NCBI GenBank assembly: GCA_016946835.1
Contig: JACVTC010000071.1
Location: 618,501 to 682,500, forward strand
DNA from: Neocallimastix lanati (nom. inval.)
Taxonomy: Eukaryota > Neocallimastigomycota > Neocallimastigomycetes > Neocallimastigales > Neocallimastigaceae
Direction of reading: 5' to 3'
Length of the DNA stretch: 64,000 nucleotides
The translations under genes were made by a program, and so were the position numbers. The notes under the pieces were generated by a model. It searched no databases. It was not told the origin of the DNA and saw only the letters and a list, made by a program, of their open reading frames with translations. Positions 28,703 through 38,423 of the stretch are shown piece after piece. Within the stretch, counting starts at the first letter, position 1. Each line of letters opens with the position of its first letter.

Positions 28703-28741
<39 letters not shown>

Positions 28742-28809
28742 CTTTAAAATAATATAATATTATATATATATATATATATAATATTCATTCCTGTTTTTTT
28801 TTTCTATAT

Positions 28810-28848
<39 letters not shown>

Positions 28849-28889
28849 TTACATTAATATTAAAATACTGCGTACACATCTGAAAAAAA
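27363..28889. other. AT-rich intergenic DNA with simple repeats
   Basis: Contains the 3' flank of the SH3 gene, long A and T runs, AT dinucleotides, a TTTA stretch (about 28809-28851) and the TAA array listed separately. No gene is seen. Confidence 0.5.
28548..28640. repeat. (TAA)n microsatellite, ~30 copies
   Basis: Uninterrupted TAA/AAT trinucleotide repeat counted by eye at about 90 bp. Confidence 0.92.
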
Positions 28890-29235
28890 AAAAAAATTAT
28901 AGCACATACATCTGATGCCTAATTGATGAATACATTAATAATAGGAACTGAGTCATATGTTTTTTTAAAGTCCATAAAGGCAAGATAAATATCTTTATTT
29001 TCAAAAATTTTTTGTCTCTGACATATAATTCTTAATGAAGTGTAAAGACTTATACATTTTTACTAAGAAATACTCACAGTTTACTAACAGACTATGATTG
29101 AAGATCATGAATAAAGATAAGAATGAAATCTTTATTCTGAATACTGAATCTTCGAAGGCCTCGCCGTAAAACAGGTATAGTTGCTGTATTTGAAGAAGTA
29201 TTATCTATTTCGAAGAAAGCCTAAAAAAATAAAAT
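28890..29235 (-). pseudogene. Internally deleted LINE relic, minus strand
   Basis: On the minus strand the segment 29220-29090 encodes RRGLRRF...FILIFIHDL, aligning with the first ~30 residues of the intact LINE protein (RRGLRLYGPDHDKFVLIFIHDL). Immediately downstream, 29060-28915 matches the region just upstream of the RT active site (about 31940-32090: AACTGAGTCATA, AAAGTCCATAAAGGCAAGA). About 2 kb between these two parts is missing, and stops are present. Confidence 0.8.
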
Positions 29236-29739
29236 AAAAGAAGTATAAAATAAAAAATGATAATAAAAAAAAAAAAAAAAAAAATTTATCTATTTTTATT
29301 ATTTTTTTTAATATATATATAATAAAATAAAAATAAAATAATAAAAGAAAAAGAAAACTCCCTTTAAATAGTATTAAAAAAAAATTGTTAGTGTTGAATA
29401 TATGAAAGCTTGAAATATATCGTTGTTCTTAATGATTTTGTAATTGTTTGATTTTGTAATTGTTTGATTTTGTAATTGTTTGATTTTGTAAATAATTGAT
29501 TTTATCCGGTATTGTTGTTATAATATTTATAATTTTTCACAAGGGTTAGAAAGTTATTAATACAAAACTACTTATATATACTGTTAAAATGAATAATCAT
29601 TTCTTTTTATCTTTTTGAATGATTGTAATTCTTTCAATTAATAAAGCTCTTAAAAAGGTTAAAAGTTTTCTTTTGAATAATCATAAATTAGCTAAAAGTA
29701 GATTTAAAAAAAATAAAAAAAAAAAAAAAAGAAATATTA
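29236..29739. other. AT-rich stretch between LINE relic parts
   Basis: Homopolymers, AT-rich text and a four-copy 16-bp repeat at 29434-29497 (GATTTTGTAATTGTTT). Possibly the leader of the older LINE copy; no coding signal. Confidence 0.45.
29434..29497. repeat. 16-bp tandem repeat, 4 copies
   Basis: GATTTTGTAATTGTTT occurs three times perfectly and once with changes at the end. Confidence 0.9.
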
Positions 29740-30060
29740 GTAGTGAAAGACAATAAAAAGATTCCCATCCATTAAAAAATATCTTAAACACAAGCTTTGG
29801 AGTGAATCGATCTCCTACATTTCCATTTTACTATAGCTACATGAGAGTTTAAATAATACTATAGAAAAATACATATACAAAATAATGCTAAACAATAGAT
29901 TCATTATAATGATAATATGTAAAAACTACATGATATTATTAATTATACAACTTCAATGTCACTACATATCCAGTTTAAAACAATATAAAACATCAGGTTC
30001 ACTTTCAACAGTCTTCCAGTATTCCAATTTACTCTCTTCCTACTCAAGAAAGGATAACTA

Positions 30061-30062
<2 letters not shown>
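29740..30062 (-). mobile_element. Older LINE leader, 3' portion (split by the nested LINE)
   Basis: About 320 bp, roughly 90% identical to 34555-34905, in the same orientation. It ends on the right at AGGATAACTATC, after which the intact LINE's poly(A) tail begins. Its continuation is found beyond the insertion at 35004-35226. The second copy (34.5-35.0 kb) provides the uninterrupted version of the junction. Interpreted as the 5' leader of an older element of the same family. Confidence 0.8.
30051..30062. repeat. Target-site duplication, left copy (AGGATAACTATC)
   Basis: An exact 12-bp direct repeat with 35004-35015. It abuts the 35-nt poly-T (the element's poly(A) tail read on the plus strand). 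Confidence 0.9.
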
Positions 30063-30100
<38 letters not shown>

Positions 30101-33100
30101 CTAGGAATAAACTTTATTTAATAATATTTTTTTTAAAAAATACATGAAATTTAAATACATGAAATTATTTTTTATATTAATATTAAAAAACTACGTTATA
30201 AGATTCGAGGACGAAAAGGCCTCTAACTCTTCCCATTCATCGAAGATAACTCCATGTGGATGAAAATTATCATTCGAATCTGTATCAGAATTTCTTCTTT
30301 GCCTTATTGTTACGACGTCGACGCTCTTGACAACGGTAGGTCTAACACTATACAAATCGATCATGGTGTAAAAATCACCAATCACAATAGGCATAACGTT
30401 AGTAAGGAATTCCGCAAGCCCCACAAAATATGAAATCGGGAAAGAAGACTCGTTCGAAGGTGATTGAAAAATATTATTAATATATCGCCTTCTTTCCCCC
30501 GAGCCGATCTTTAAGATTTCAAATACTGCATTTCCGCCAAGAAGGAGACACAGCACGTAAAAATTGATATTATCATCAAAATCTTCCTCTTTATCATCAG
30601 GAATGTTCAATGATTTCTCATGAACAATAAGAGAAAAATTAATAAAAATTTCATCAACAAAGGGAATGAAATGTTGCCTAAATTCTTCAAATTTAGGACA
30701 TAAAAGTATCCAGTGTGTAAAACTAGGAATGCTGTTACTCTCACCACAACAAGGGCAGTATGTTGGGCAATTTTCTGATACTAGATTACTTTTAACATAC
30801 GTTTTTACATCAAATTTGAATCCACATTTAATTCGTCCAATCCAAAAAAATCCAAGAGAAAATTGTGAAAATTTAAGTGATAGACGTTGAATAAATTTTT
30901 TAAAACCAAATTTAAATTTCTTGTATTTTGTAGATCTGATCGCAGGAGTGCTTGAATAATGAATATTTTCCCAGTAAAACTTCCTTATTTCTCCAGGAAG
31001 TTTATTATTGTGCTTGTGTACTGCTAAACTCCGTGCTTTTTTCGTCCATGAATAGTGAGAAAGTGTAGGTATATTTTTGACTAAATGAGAAATAATACAA
31101 GAAGAATCTTTCCACTTTTTAAAGCATCGAATCATCGCCTTAGCACAAAAACTAGCTATAGGAGGTATAGAAAGTTCCTTAGACATATTGTAAATTGAAG
31201 TATTGGAGGTTTTATTTTTAAACCCGAAACTCCAATACAAACCTCGATTAAAAGCAGTTTGAGCTTTTTCAGTATTCTTTTTATTTGAACCAAGTAAGGG
31301 AGCATAATAAAGAACTGAACTAAGGACAAAAGAAACTAGTATACGAGTTTTAAAGTAGAAAGGAACATTCCTATTGGTTAAAAATCTAAAGAAAGAGTTA
31401 ACTGTATAATTAATTTTACTATTCATCTTAGCAATAATAGGTTTTAAATCCAACGATTCATTAAAAGGTATACCAAGATATGTATATTGATTAGTGCTTG
31501 GTATATAGTTCATACCAAGTCTAAAAGTAGGATTTTCATAATGTCTTGAAGGTATAAAATTCTTTGGTTTAACAACTAGTGTAGCGCATTTATTGATTCC
31601 AAAGGTCATTTCATTTTTAATACCCCAATCATGAGCAATATTCAAAAGGTTTTTAAGTGAAGATTTTGTAGGAGCTAATAATACAATATCATCAGCAAAT
31701 AATCCACCACAACACTTTTTCTTTTCAGTAATCACACCATAACTTTTACATTTATCAAAAATATCATTGATAAATATATTGAATAAAATAGGTGAGAGAG
31801 GACACCCTTGGCGAACACCACGGTGTATTGGAAATTCTTTTGAAAGTTTACCATTAAAGTTTGCACGAGCTTTCGAGGTAAGGTATAGATTAGTAATGAA
31901 TTGAAGGCATTTACCACGAATACCAAGATAATTTAGTTTAGTAAGTATATTGTAAATTGGAACTGAATCATAAGCTTTTTTAAGGTCAAGAAAGGCAAGA
32001 AAGGTAAATTTATCCTTAAATTTTCTTCTTTGACAAATTTCACGAATGGATACAAATAAACTAATACATTCTTCTTTATTTCTAAAACCAAACTGTTCTG
32101 GTCTAATTATTCCATTAGAAAAAGCATAGTCCGATATTCTTTTAGTGACAATTTTTGATAGAATTTTTAAACCTACATTGATGAGTGAAATACCACGATA
32201 ATTATTACAATCTGAAAGATCCCCTTTTTTAGGAATAGAAACAATAGAAGCAGAGTTCCATTCATTAGGAAAGTCACCATCCCAAATTTTATTAAAAAGT
32301 AATAACAGACACTTTGCACAATCGGAATAAGTAACCTCTTGATTAGAGTCATCCTGAGAAGAATTTCTACTCTCAGAATTAAAAAATGCTTTAAAAAATT
32401 CTGTAGGTATACCATCAGGACCAGGTGCTTTGTTATTTTTCATTGAAAGAACAGTTGAATGAATTTCTGACATGGAAATAGGTTGATTAATATCCCATGA
32501 TTCCTGAGGAGTAGAAGAATTATTAAGTATTCTTTTCCAATAATTTTCATTAAGACTGTGACCAGTTATATCAGAAGCAAGTTCTTCATAGTGTTCTGCA
32601 AAACGATTGAGTTGATCTTCTTGGGATACTAGAACATTACCTTCTTTATCTTTAATGTATACAGGTGATTGGGAAGGAGAGTAAGAAGGTTTAGAAATTT
32701 TCTTAAGTCCAGACCAACCACGCTGGGCATCATTTTTTAAGAAACATTCGCCGATGGAATGAATCAAATTTTTAAATCTAATATTCCTAATATTTCTTTT
32801 AATACTAATGATATAATCAGAAAGAACTCTATATTCTTTTGAGAGATCACAAAATTCTTGAAGATTTGACAAATCATTACTAAGTTTAAAATTTTTAATC
32901 CTTTTATAAAATAAATGTTTTTCATGTGATAATTTCTTAATATAAGCAGGACAATGGAACGCTGAACCCTGTAAATTTGTAGGAACTCTTGCATGAATGT
33001 CATCGCCTATTTTATTTGCTGTGTCAAGAAGTTTTTTAACCATTGTATTAGAGTCTAGATTATCATTATGTTCAAATTCATCCAGTAAACATGTGAATTT

Positions 33101-35003
33101 ATTATGAGAGAAGATTGCTTCACGTTTATCCCTACAAATTCGATTAGACCACTTAACTTGTTTATCCCGAGGGGGAGTAACAAAACCATCAGGAGAAATT
33201 TTTTTACAAGAAAGAATAAGTGGTAAATGGTCAGAGATGTCATTAAAAGAGTAGCATACAGAAGCAATATTCAGATAATTTCTTAATTTATCGTTCACTA
33301 TTATAAAATCAATACAAGAATTCTTTCCACCATTAGACCAAGTAAATTGATGACCAACCATATCCATAACAAACCATTGAGGGGAAATTCTAAGAATAAG
33401 ATCTTTGAGTTGTTGCTTAGTCATGTTGAAATCACCAACAATAGCCGAAGGGTTATTCTGATGGTTCTTGAGCCAATTAGCAAAATCAGTTTCCGCTTTT
33501 TCTCTAGAGTCTTTGTGTTTTTTGCTAGGGATGTAAATGTTCCCTAAAGAACATCTGACACCCCAAAAAGAGAATATATTTACTGAGAGTATATATCTAT
33601 ATTCAAAATCATCATTAGTGAATTGGCAGGAGGAGTGCACACCTATATAAAGGCCCCTCATACCAGGGATTTTTTTGTCCGCACGTCTCAGTACTGTTCT
33701 ATAATGATTAAGGAATGGATATGAGTTAGAAAAGGAGTTAAGGAATGAACTATTACCGACTTCTTGAAGACAAATACAAATAGGATTAAAGATTGAATTA
33801 AAATTGGTAAGTCCGTCACGTTTTTCAGAATTCCAACCATTTATGTTCCAGCTAATACAGAGGTTGAAATATTTAGTATTCGAGAAAGGGTTAGCATACA
33901 GGAGGCTTTCAGAAATGGGGATTGAGGGTTCAGAATAATACCTGGTTCTATTATGATTAACATTGCTAAATGTGCGTATCCTTGAAGTAATCTTCCATTT
34001 TATTCTTTTAACAGGTAAGTGCTTAGTAATCAAATAAATAACCTTCAAATAATCAGTACAATTATTATAGTTAACTCTTAGGATGAAGTAGTTTTCCATA
34101 TTAATATAGTGTTTTTTAACGATTCCATGAACAACTTCATTACAATTTGATATCTTTTTGCTTAAAAATTCCCATAGTCTACTTTCAGTCCAAGATTCAA
34201 GATCATGAATGAAAATTAAAACAAATTTATCATGGTCAGGACCATAAAGTCGCAGACCTCTTCGTATAGTTGACATAATAAAATAAAAAACTTATCTGTA
34301 TTAATAAAAGGTAAGTGTAATATAAAAATAAAAAAATAAAATTAGTAAAAAATTAAAAAATTAAAAAAAAATAAAAATTTATTGCTGTTGTCTTCTCTTT
34401 CGTGTATATTGTTTGCTAAAACTTGTTTGTTTTTCTTTCTTTTTGTGTTGACTAGTTTTTAATTAATGATTTTCAATTATAAATTCCTGTTTTATGTAAA
34501 AATTTCTGTAAAATAATCATATATAATATAAAATTTAAATGTTAATGAAATAATAGTTGTGAAAAACTATAAAAAGATTCCCATCCGTTAAATAATATCT
34601 CAAACACAAGCTTTGGAGTGAATCAATCTCCTACATTTCCATTTTACAATAGCTACATGAGAGTATAAATAATACTATAGAAAAAAACATGTACAAAATA
34701 ATGCTAAAGTAAAAAATACAATAGATTCATTACAATGATAATATGTAGAAACTACATGATATTATTAATTATACAACTCCAATGTTACTACATATCCAGT
34801 TTAAGACATTATAGAACGTCAAGTTCACTTTCTACAGTCTTCCAGTATTCCAGATTTCTCTCTTCGTACTAGAAGCCACTTAGAAAGGATAACCATTGAT
34901 TATCATCAGAATCACAGAAAGCTGTAATTAGTACACCTGATATAGGTTATTCCTTTTCCATCAACCCTCCATGGACCTGGAAAAACAGTCCACTTCATTG
35001 GGG
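30063..35003 (-). mobile_element. Apparently full-coding non-LTR retrotransposon (LINE), 4,941 bp
   Basis: Bounded by an exact 12-bp target duplication. On the minus strand it consists of a 727-nt leader (35003-34277), a single long ORF (34276-30191), a ~93-nt 3' UTR carrying AATAAA a short way upstream of its end, and a 35-nt poly(A) tail (30097-30063). The 5' end starts CCCCAATGAAGTGG; an older copy extends further upstream, so this copy may be slightly 5'-truncated in the leader. The uninterrupted ORF and long pure A tail suggest a young insertion. Related dead copies lie at 5.7-7.2, 16.8-17.2 and 28.9-29.2 kb. Confidence 0.9.
30191..34276 (-). CDS. LINE endonuclease-reverse transcriptase polyprotein, 1361 aa
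   Basis: Mediates target-primed reverse transcription: the endonuclease nicks chromosomal DNA and the RT copies the element RNA from the nick. Residues 1-130 form an N-terminal region I do not recognise. An APE-type endonuclease lies at about 138-360 (SWNINGWN, CLQEVG with the catalytic Glu, VGDFNM, FTWSNGG, IDFIIVND, SDHLPL). The RT spans about 600-880: INNKAPGPDGIPTEF, motif A AFLDLKKAYDSVP, motif B GVRQGCPLSPILFN, motif C GGLFADDIVLL with the intact Asp pair. The thumb carries APLLGSNK. A C-terminal Cys/His cluster, CPTYCPCCGE...HWILLCP, lies at about 1190-1225, as in many LINEs. No RNase H motif was recognised. There are no internal stops, so it is probably translatable. No separate ORF1 is found inside the element boundaries. 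Base composition is less AT-rich than the flanks. The clade is not assigned. Confidence 0.96.
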   Translation of the reverse strand: MSTIRRGLRLYGPDHDKFVLIFIHDLESWTESRLWEFLSKKISNCNEVVHGIVKKHYINMENYFILRVNYNNCTDYLKVIYLITKHLPVKRIKWKITSRIRTFSNVNHNRTRYYSEPSIPISESLLYANPFSNTKYFNLCISWNINGWNSEKRDGLTNFNSIFNPICICLQEVGNSSFLNSFSNSYPFLNHYRTVLRRADKKIPGMRGLYIGVHSSCQFTNDDFEYRYILSVNIFSFWGVRCSLGNIYIPSKKHKDSREKAETDFANWLKNHQNNPSAIVGDFNMTKQQLKDLILRISPQWFVMDMVGHQFTWSNGGKNSCIDFIIVNDKLRNYLNIASVCYSFNDISDHLPLILSCKKISPDGFVTPPRDKQVKWSNRICRDKREAIFSHNKFTCLLDEFEHNDNLDSNTMVKKLLDTANKIGDDIHARVPTNLQGSAFHCPAYIKKLSHEKHLFYKRIKNFKLSNDLSNLQEFCDLSKEYRVLSDYIISIKRNIRNIRFKNLIHSIGECFLKNDAQRGWSGLKKISKPSYSPSQSPVYIKDKEGNVLVSQEDQLNRFAEHYEELASDITGHSLNENYWKRILNNSSTPQESWDINQPISMSEIHSTVLSMKNNKAPGPDGIPTEFFKAFFNSESRNSSQDDSNQEVTYSDCAKCLLLLFNKIWDGDFPNEWNSASIVSIPKKGDLSDCNNYRGISLINVGLKILSKIVTKRISDYAFSNGIIRPEQFGFRNKEECISLFVSIREICQRRKFKDKFTFLAFLDLKKAYDSVPIYNILTKLNYLGIRGKCLQFITNLYLTSKARANFNGKLSKEFPIHRGVRQGCPLSPILFNIFINDIFDKCKSYGVITEKKKCCGGLFADDIVLLAPTKSSLKNLLNIAHDWGIKNEMTFGINKCATLVVKPKNFIPSRHYENPTFRLGMNYIPSTNQYTYLGIPFNESLDLKPIIAKMNSKINYTVNSFFRFLTNRNVPFYFKTRILVSFVLSSVLYYAPLLGSNKKNTEKAQTAFNRGLYWSFGFKNKTSNTSIYNMSKELSIPPIASFCAKAMIRCFKKWKDSSCIISHLVKNIPTLSHYSWTKKARSLAVHKHNNKLPGEIRKFYWENIHYSSTPAIRSTKYKKFKFGFKKFIQRLSLKFSQFSLGFFWIGRIKCGFKFDVKTYVKSNLVSENCPTYCPCCGESNSIPSFTHWILLCPKFEEFRQHFIPFVDEIFINFSLIVHEKSLNIPDDKEEDFDDNINFYVLCLLLGGNAVFEILKIGSGERRRYINNIFQSPSNESSFPISYFVGLAEFLTNVMPIVIGDFYTMIDLYSVRPTVVKSVDVVTIRQRRNSDTDSNDNFHPHGVIFDEWEELEAFSSSNLIT

Positions 35004-35015
35004 AGGATAACTATC
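35004..35015. repeat. Target-site duplication, right copy (AGGATAACTATC)
   Basis: Identical to 30051-30062. It is followed by GATTATCATCAAAATTACAG, which continues the interrupted older copy. Confidence 0.9.
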
Positions 35016-35226
35016 GATTATCATCAAAATTACAGAAAATTGTAATTAGTACACCTGATATATAGGTTATTCCCTTTTCATCAACCCTCAAGGGACCTGA
35101 TAAACAGACCATTTCATTTTTTTTATTAAATACTTCGTTACTTCTATCAGAATCAGTAATTGATTCTATATTATTCTTTTTTTTTTTGATGTTAGGGAAG
35201 AACAAAAAAAAAGGTAAATTGATCAT
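35004..35226 (-). mobile_element. Older LINE leader, 5' portion, with a 71-codon ORF relic
   Basis: On the minus strand, 35226-35011 reads as a 71-codon frame containing SGPLRVDEKGITYISGVLIT. The homologous part of the younger element (34.9-35.0 kb) encodes a frameshifted version of the same text (GVLITAFCDSDDN, then LEYWKTVESE). Conservation at protein-like level in the leader of both copies suggests a degenerate upstream ORF, possibly an ORF1 remnant or captured gene piece. This portion joins to 30062-29740 when the nested element is removed. Confidence 0.6.
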
Positions 35227-35878
35227 TAAATTTTCCTCTTTTGAAAATTTCAGGACTTGAGACTTTAAATTGTTATGAAAAAAATACTGAACAATTTTAA
35301 ATTTTCAATAAAAAAAAAAAAATTCTTTAAAAGTGAAATTAATCAATATACATATACATTTTATTTTGATAATAAAATTAAGCTAGATCCCACAATTAAA
35401 TACAATAAATTTAATCAATATAATAATATTACTTATTTCATATTAATATAGGTTATTTACATTTGTTTTATTTTTATTTATAATCATTAATAAATTCAAA
35501 TTTTTTATTAATATTATTTATATTATAAATTTTATTTAAATTTTATATTAAATTTATTAATTAATTAATTTTATTTTTATTTTTTTATTTTTTATTTTTA
35601 TTTTTATTTTTATTTTTATTTTTTTCCATTTTCTTATAAGCTATTAAATTTTTTTTTCCTTTTTTTAACATTCGTTCTTTTTTTTATTTTTTTTCTTAAT
35701 AAATTTATTTTATCATTAATTCTTTTTTATTCATTCATTCATTAATTTATTGACTTTTAATTTATATTTTCTTTTTTAAATAAAAAATAAAAAATAAATT
35801 AATTTTATCATTATTTCTACTTTAAAAATGAATTATTAAACGTATTAAAATTATGTTTATTCATAATTATTTACATTG
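35227..35878. other. AT-rich spacer between LINE and xylanase 3' end
   Basis: T-rich, with TTTTTA repeats at about 35570-35625. The minus-strand xylanase terminates into this region; A/T-rich polyadenylation-type sequences are abundant but no single site can be chosen. Confidence 0.5.
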
Positions 35879-35894
35879 TTAATCAAATTTTAAT

Positions 35895-38423
35895 TTAAAG
35901 ACATTGTGAATACCATTCATTAACAAATTGGCATTGAGAACCACTTTGACAGCAAGTTGGACCATTAAATCCATTACCACCACATTGACCCCATTTAGCA
36001 GCACAATTACCACCACTTTGGTTCTGACCACCTTGAGTTGGTCGTGATTCAACAGTAACAGTAACAGTAACCCTTTGAGTAACAGTAACAGTGGATGGCT
36101 TACAATTGGAACCTCCTGGAAGTGTCTTGGAGGTCTTTGGAAGGGTCTTAGAACCTCCTGGAAGTGTCTTGGAGGTCTTTGGAAGGGTCTTAGAACCTCC
36201 TGGGAGTGTCTTGGAATTTCCTGGGAGTGTCTTGGAATTTCCTGGAAGGGTCTTGGAATTTCCTGGAAGAGTCTTGGAATTTCCTGGAAGAGTCTTGGAA
36301 TTTCCTGGAAGAGTCTTGGAATTTCCTGGAAGAGTCTTGGAATTTCCTGGAAGAGTCTTGGAATTTCCTGGAAGAGTCTTGGAATTTCCTGGAAGAGTCT
36401 TGGAATTTCCTGGAAGAGTCTTGGAATTTCCTGGAAGAGTCTTGGAATTTCCTGGAAGAGTCTTGGAATTTCCTGGAAGAGTCTTGGAATTTCCTGGAAG
36501 AGTCTTGGAATTTCCTGGAAGAGTCTTGGAATTTCCTGGGAGTGTCTTGGAATTTCCTGGAAGAGTCTTGGAGGTCTTTGGAAGTGTCTTGGAATTTCCT
36601 GGGAGTGTCTTGGAATTTCCTGGAAGAGTCTTGGAGGTCTTTGGAAGTGTCTTGGAATTTCCTGGGAGTGTCTTGGAATTTCCTGGAAGAGTCTTGGAAT
36701 TTCCTGGAAGAGTCTTGGAATTTCCTGGAAGAGTCTTGGAATTTCCTGGAAGAGTCTTGGAATTTCCTGGAAGAGTCTTGGAATTTCCTGGAAGAGTCTT
36801 GGAATTTCCTGGAAGAGTCTTGGAATTTCCTGGGAGTGTCTTGGAATTTCCTGGAAGAGTCTTGGAGGTCTTTGGAAGTGTCTTGGAATTTCCTGGGAGT
36901 GTCTTGGAATTTCCTGGAAGAGTCTTGGAATTTCCTGGAAGAGTCTTGGAATTTCCTGGAAGAGTCTTGGAATTTCCTGGAAGAGTCTTGGAATTTCCTG
37001 GAAGAGTCTTGGAATTTCCTGGAAGAGTCTTGGAATTTCCTGGAAGAGTCTTGGAATTTCCTGGAAGAGTCTTGGAATTTCCTGGGAGTGTCTTGGAATT
37101 TCCTGGGAGTGTCTTGGAATTTCCTGGAAGAGTCTTGGAATTTCCTGGAAGAGTCTTGGAATTTCCTGGAAGAGTCTTGGAATTTCCTGGAAGAGTCTTG
37201 GAATTTCCTGGAAGAGTCTTGGAATTTCCTGGAAGAGTCTTGGAAGTCTTTGGAAGGGTTTTGGAATTTCCTGGAAGAGTCTTGGAATTTCCTGGAAGAG
37301 TCTTGGAATTTCCTGGAAGAGTCTTGGAAGTCTTTGGAAGGGTTTTGGAAGCTCCTGGAAGAGTCTTTGAATTATTAGGTAAAGTCTTAGACTTAGAGTT
37401 ACCTTGAATAGTCTTAACAGAAGATGAAGCTGGTCTGGCACTAGTCTTTAAAATATTAAGAAGAGTATTGTAAACAGGCTTTGGTTGATAGTTACCATTA
37501 AACAAAAGAGCTTGTTCATTGGCACCTAACCAACTATCATTATCACCAACACCCCAAACAAGGAAAGCCTTACAACATGAATTAGCAAGACAAGCCTTTA
37601 AAGCATTAGAGAAGGCTTGAGATTGACCATTTTGGTCACCTTGTAGTTTAACATCAAGTTCAGTAATATGAACTTCAAGACCTAATTTACAGTAACGACC
37701 AATTAAGTCATTAATTTTATTGTATGATGGTTGTTCTCTAGCACCAACATGATATTGTAAACCAACACCATCAATTGGAATATTACGTTTCTTTAAATCG
37801 CTTACAAAGTTATAAATAGATTCAGCCTTGGCATATACACCTTCAGCATTATAATCATTGTAGAAAAGTTTAGTATTTGGTGAAACCTTACGGGCTGTTT
37901 GGAAAGCGAGATCAACAAAGTTTGGAACCTTATTGTAAAGGAAGGACCTACGCATATTCCATCCATTACCATTAGAATTATCATCAATGGCTTCATTAAC
38001 AACATCCCAAACCTTAATTTTACCTTCGTAATGTTGTAATGTTTTAGTAATATGATCAACAATAGCATTTTTTAAAGTATTAGCATCAGCATTTTGAAAC
38101 CATGATGGTTGATATGAATGCCAAATAAGACAGTGACCACGGAATTCCATACCTAATTCCTTAGCTTTGTTGTAATGATTATCACAACCATTAAAGTTGT
38201 AAACACCCTTTTGCTGTTGAATACCTGAGAGTTTACAATCATTTTCAGCAACCATCATATTGAATGCTTTCATAGCATTAACATAGTTACTATTACTAAA
38301 TCTCATAGAATTAGCAGCAACACCAACCTTTAAATCACCAGCATAATCTTTTAACAAATCATATGCATTGGCGGATGCAACTAAACTTGAAAATAAAATT
38401 TTATTCGCTGTGCTAAATTTCAT
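35895..38423 (-). CDS. Secreted GH10 endo-1,4-beta-xylanase with SKTLPGN linker and CBM1
   Basis: Hydrolyses internal beta-1,4-xylosidic bonds of plant xylan outside the cell. The 842 residues are intronless. A signal peptide covers 1-20 ([20 protein letters not shown]). The GH10 barrel runs from about 21 to 335, with [13 protein letters not shown], the acid/base Glu in WDVVNEAI and the nucleophile Glu in HITELDVK. A linker of 61 heptapeptides occupies 345-771 (49 SKTLPGN, 7 SKTLPKT, 3 SKTLPGG, one each SKTLPGA and SKTLPNN). Then comes a Thr/Val spacer ([14 protein letters not shown]) and a C-terminal CBM1 (about 806-842, [13 protein letters not shown]...WYSQCL) with six Cys and aromatic contact residues. 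There is no CBM10/dockerin, so it should act as a free, cellulose-tethered enzyme rather than a cellulosome subunit. XynB of Neocallimastix patriciarum is known to have a comparable TLPG-rich linker. Lack of introns fits the accepted bacterial origin of many gut-fungal glycosidases. Confidence 0.96.
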   Translation of the reverse strand: MKFSTANKILFSSLVASANAYDLLKDYAGDLKVGVAANSMRFSNSNYVNAMKAFNMMVAENDCKLSGIQQQKGVYNFNGCDNHYNKAKELGMEFRGHCLIWHSYQPSWFQNADANTLKNAIVDHITKTLQHYEGKIKVWDVVNEAIDDNSNGNGWNMRRSFLYNKVPNFVDLAFQTARKVSPNTKLFYNDYNAEGVYAKAESIYNFVSDLKKRNIPIDGVGLQYHVGAREQPSYNKINDLIGRYCKLGLEVHITELDVKLQGDQNGQSQAFSNALKACLANSCCKAFLVWGVGDNDSWLGANEQALLFNGNYQPKPVYNTLLNILKTSARPASSSVKTIQGNSKSKTLPNNSKTLPGASKTLPKTSKTLPGNSKTLPGNSKTLPGNSKTLPKTSKTLPGNSKTLPGNSKTLPGNSKTLPGNSKTLPGNSKTLPGNSKTLPGNSKTLPGNSKTLPGNSKTLPGNSKTLPGNSKTLPGNSKTLPGNSKTLPGNSKTLPGNSKTLPGNSKTLPGNSKTLPKTSKTLPGNSKTLPGNSKTLPGNSKTLPGNSKTLPGNSKTLPGNSKTLPGNSKTLPGNSKTLPGNSKTLPGNSKTLPKTSKTLPGNSKTLPGNSKTLPKTSKTLPGNSKTLPGNSKTLPGNSKTLPGNSKTLPGNSKTLPGNSKTLPGNSKTLPGNSKTLPGNSKTLPGNSKTLPGNSKTLPGNSKTLPGNSKTLPGNSKTLPGNSKTLPGNSKTLPGNSKTLPGGSKTLPKTSKTLPGGSKTLPKTSKTLPGGSNCKPSTVTVTQRVTVTVTVESRPTQGGQNQSGGNCAAKWGQCGGNGFNGPTCCQSGSQCQFVNEWYSQCL
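36111..37391 (-). repeat. 61 x 21-bp coding tandem repeat (SKTLPGN linker)
   Basis: The block is 1281 bp, exactly 61 units. Long runs are identical at nucleotide level, with rare variants distinguished by AAG-ACC or GGT/GGG changes. Because the period is a multiple of three, several other frames on both strands also stay open for 390-520 codons; these are shadows, not genes. Confidence 0.97.

Noticed and set aside
34555-35003. Long (~300-bp) target-site duplication flanking the LINE
   Set aside because: The flanking ~320-bp repeats differ by roughly 8-10% and include a ~10-bp indel, whereas the true duplication is an exact 12 bp; the long repeats are leaders of two related elements.
36075-37441. 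Four long open frames (390-520 codons) overlapping the xylanase linker on both strands
   Set aside because: The 21-bp coding repeat keeps several frames open; they contain only the repeat and its edges, while the xylanase frame has signal peptide, GH10 and CBM1.
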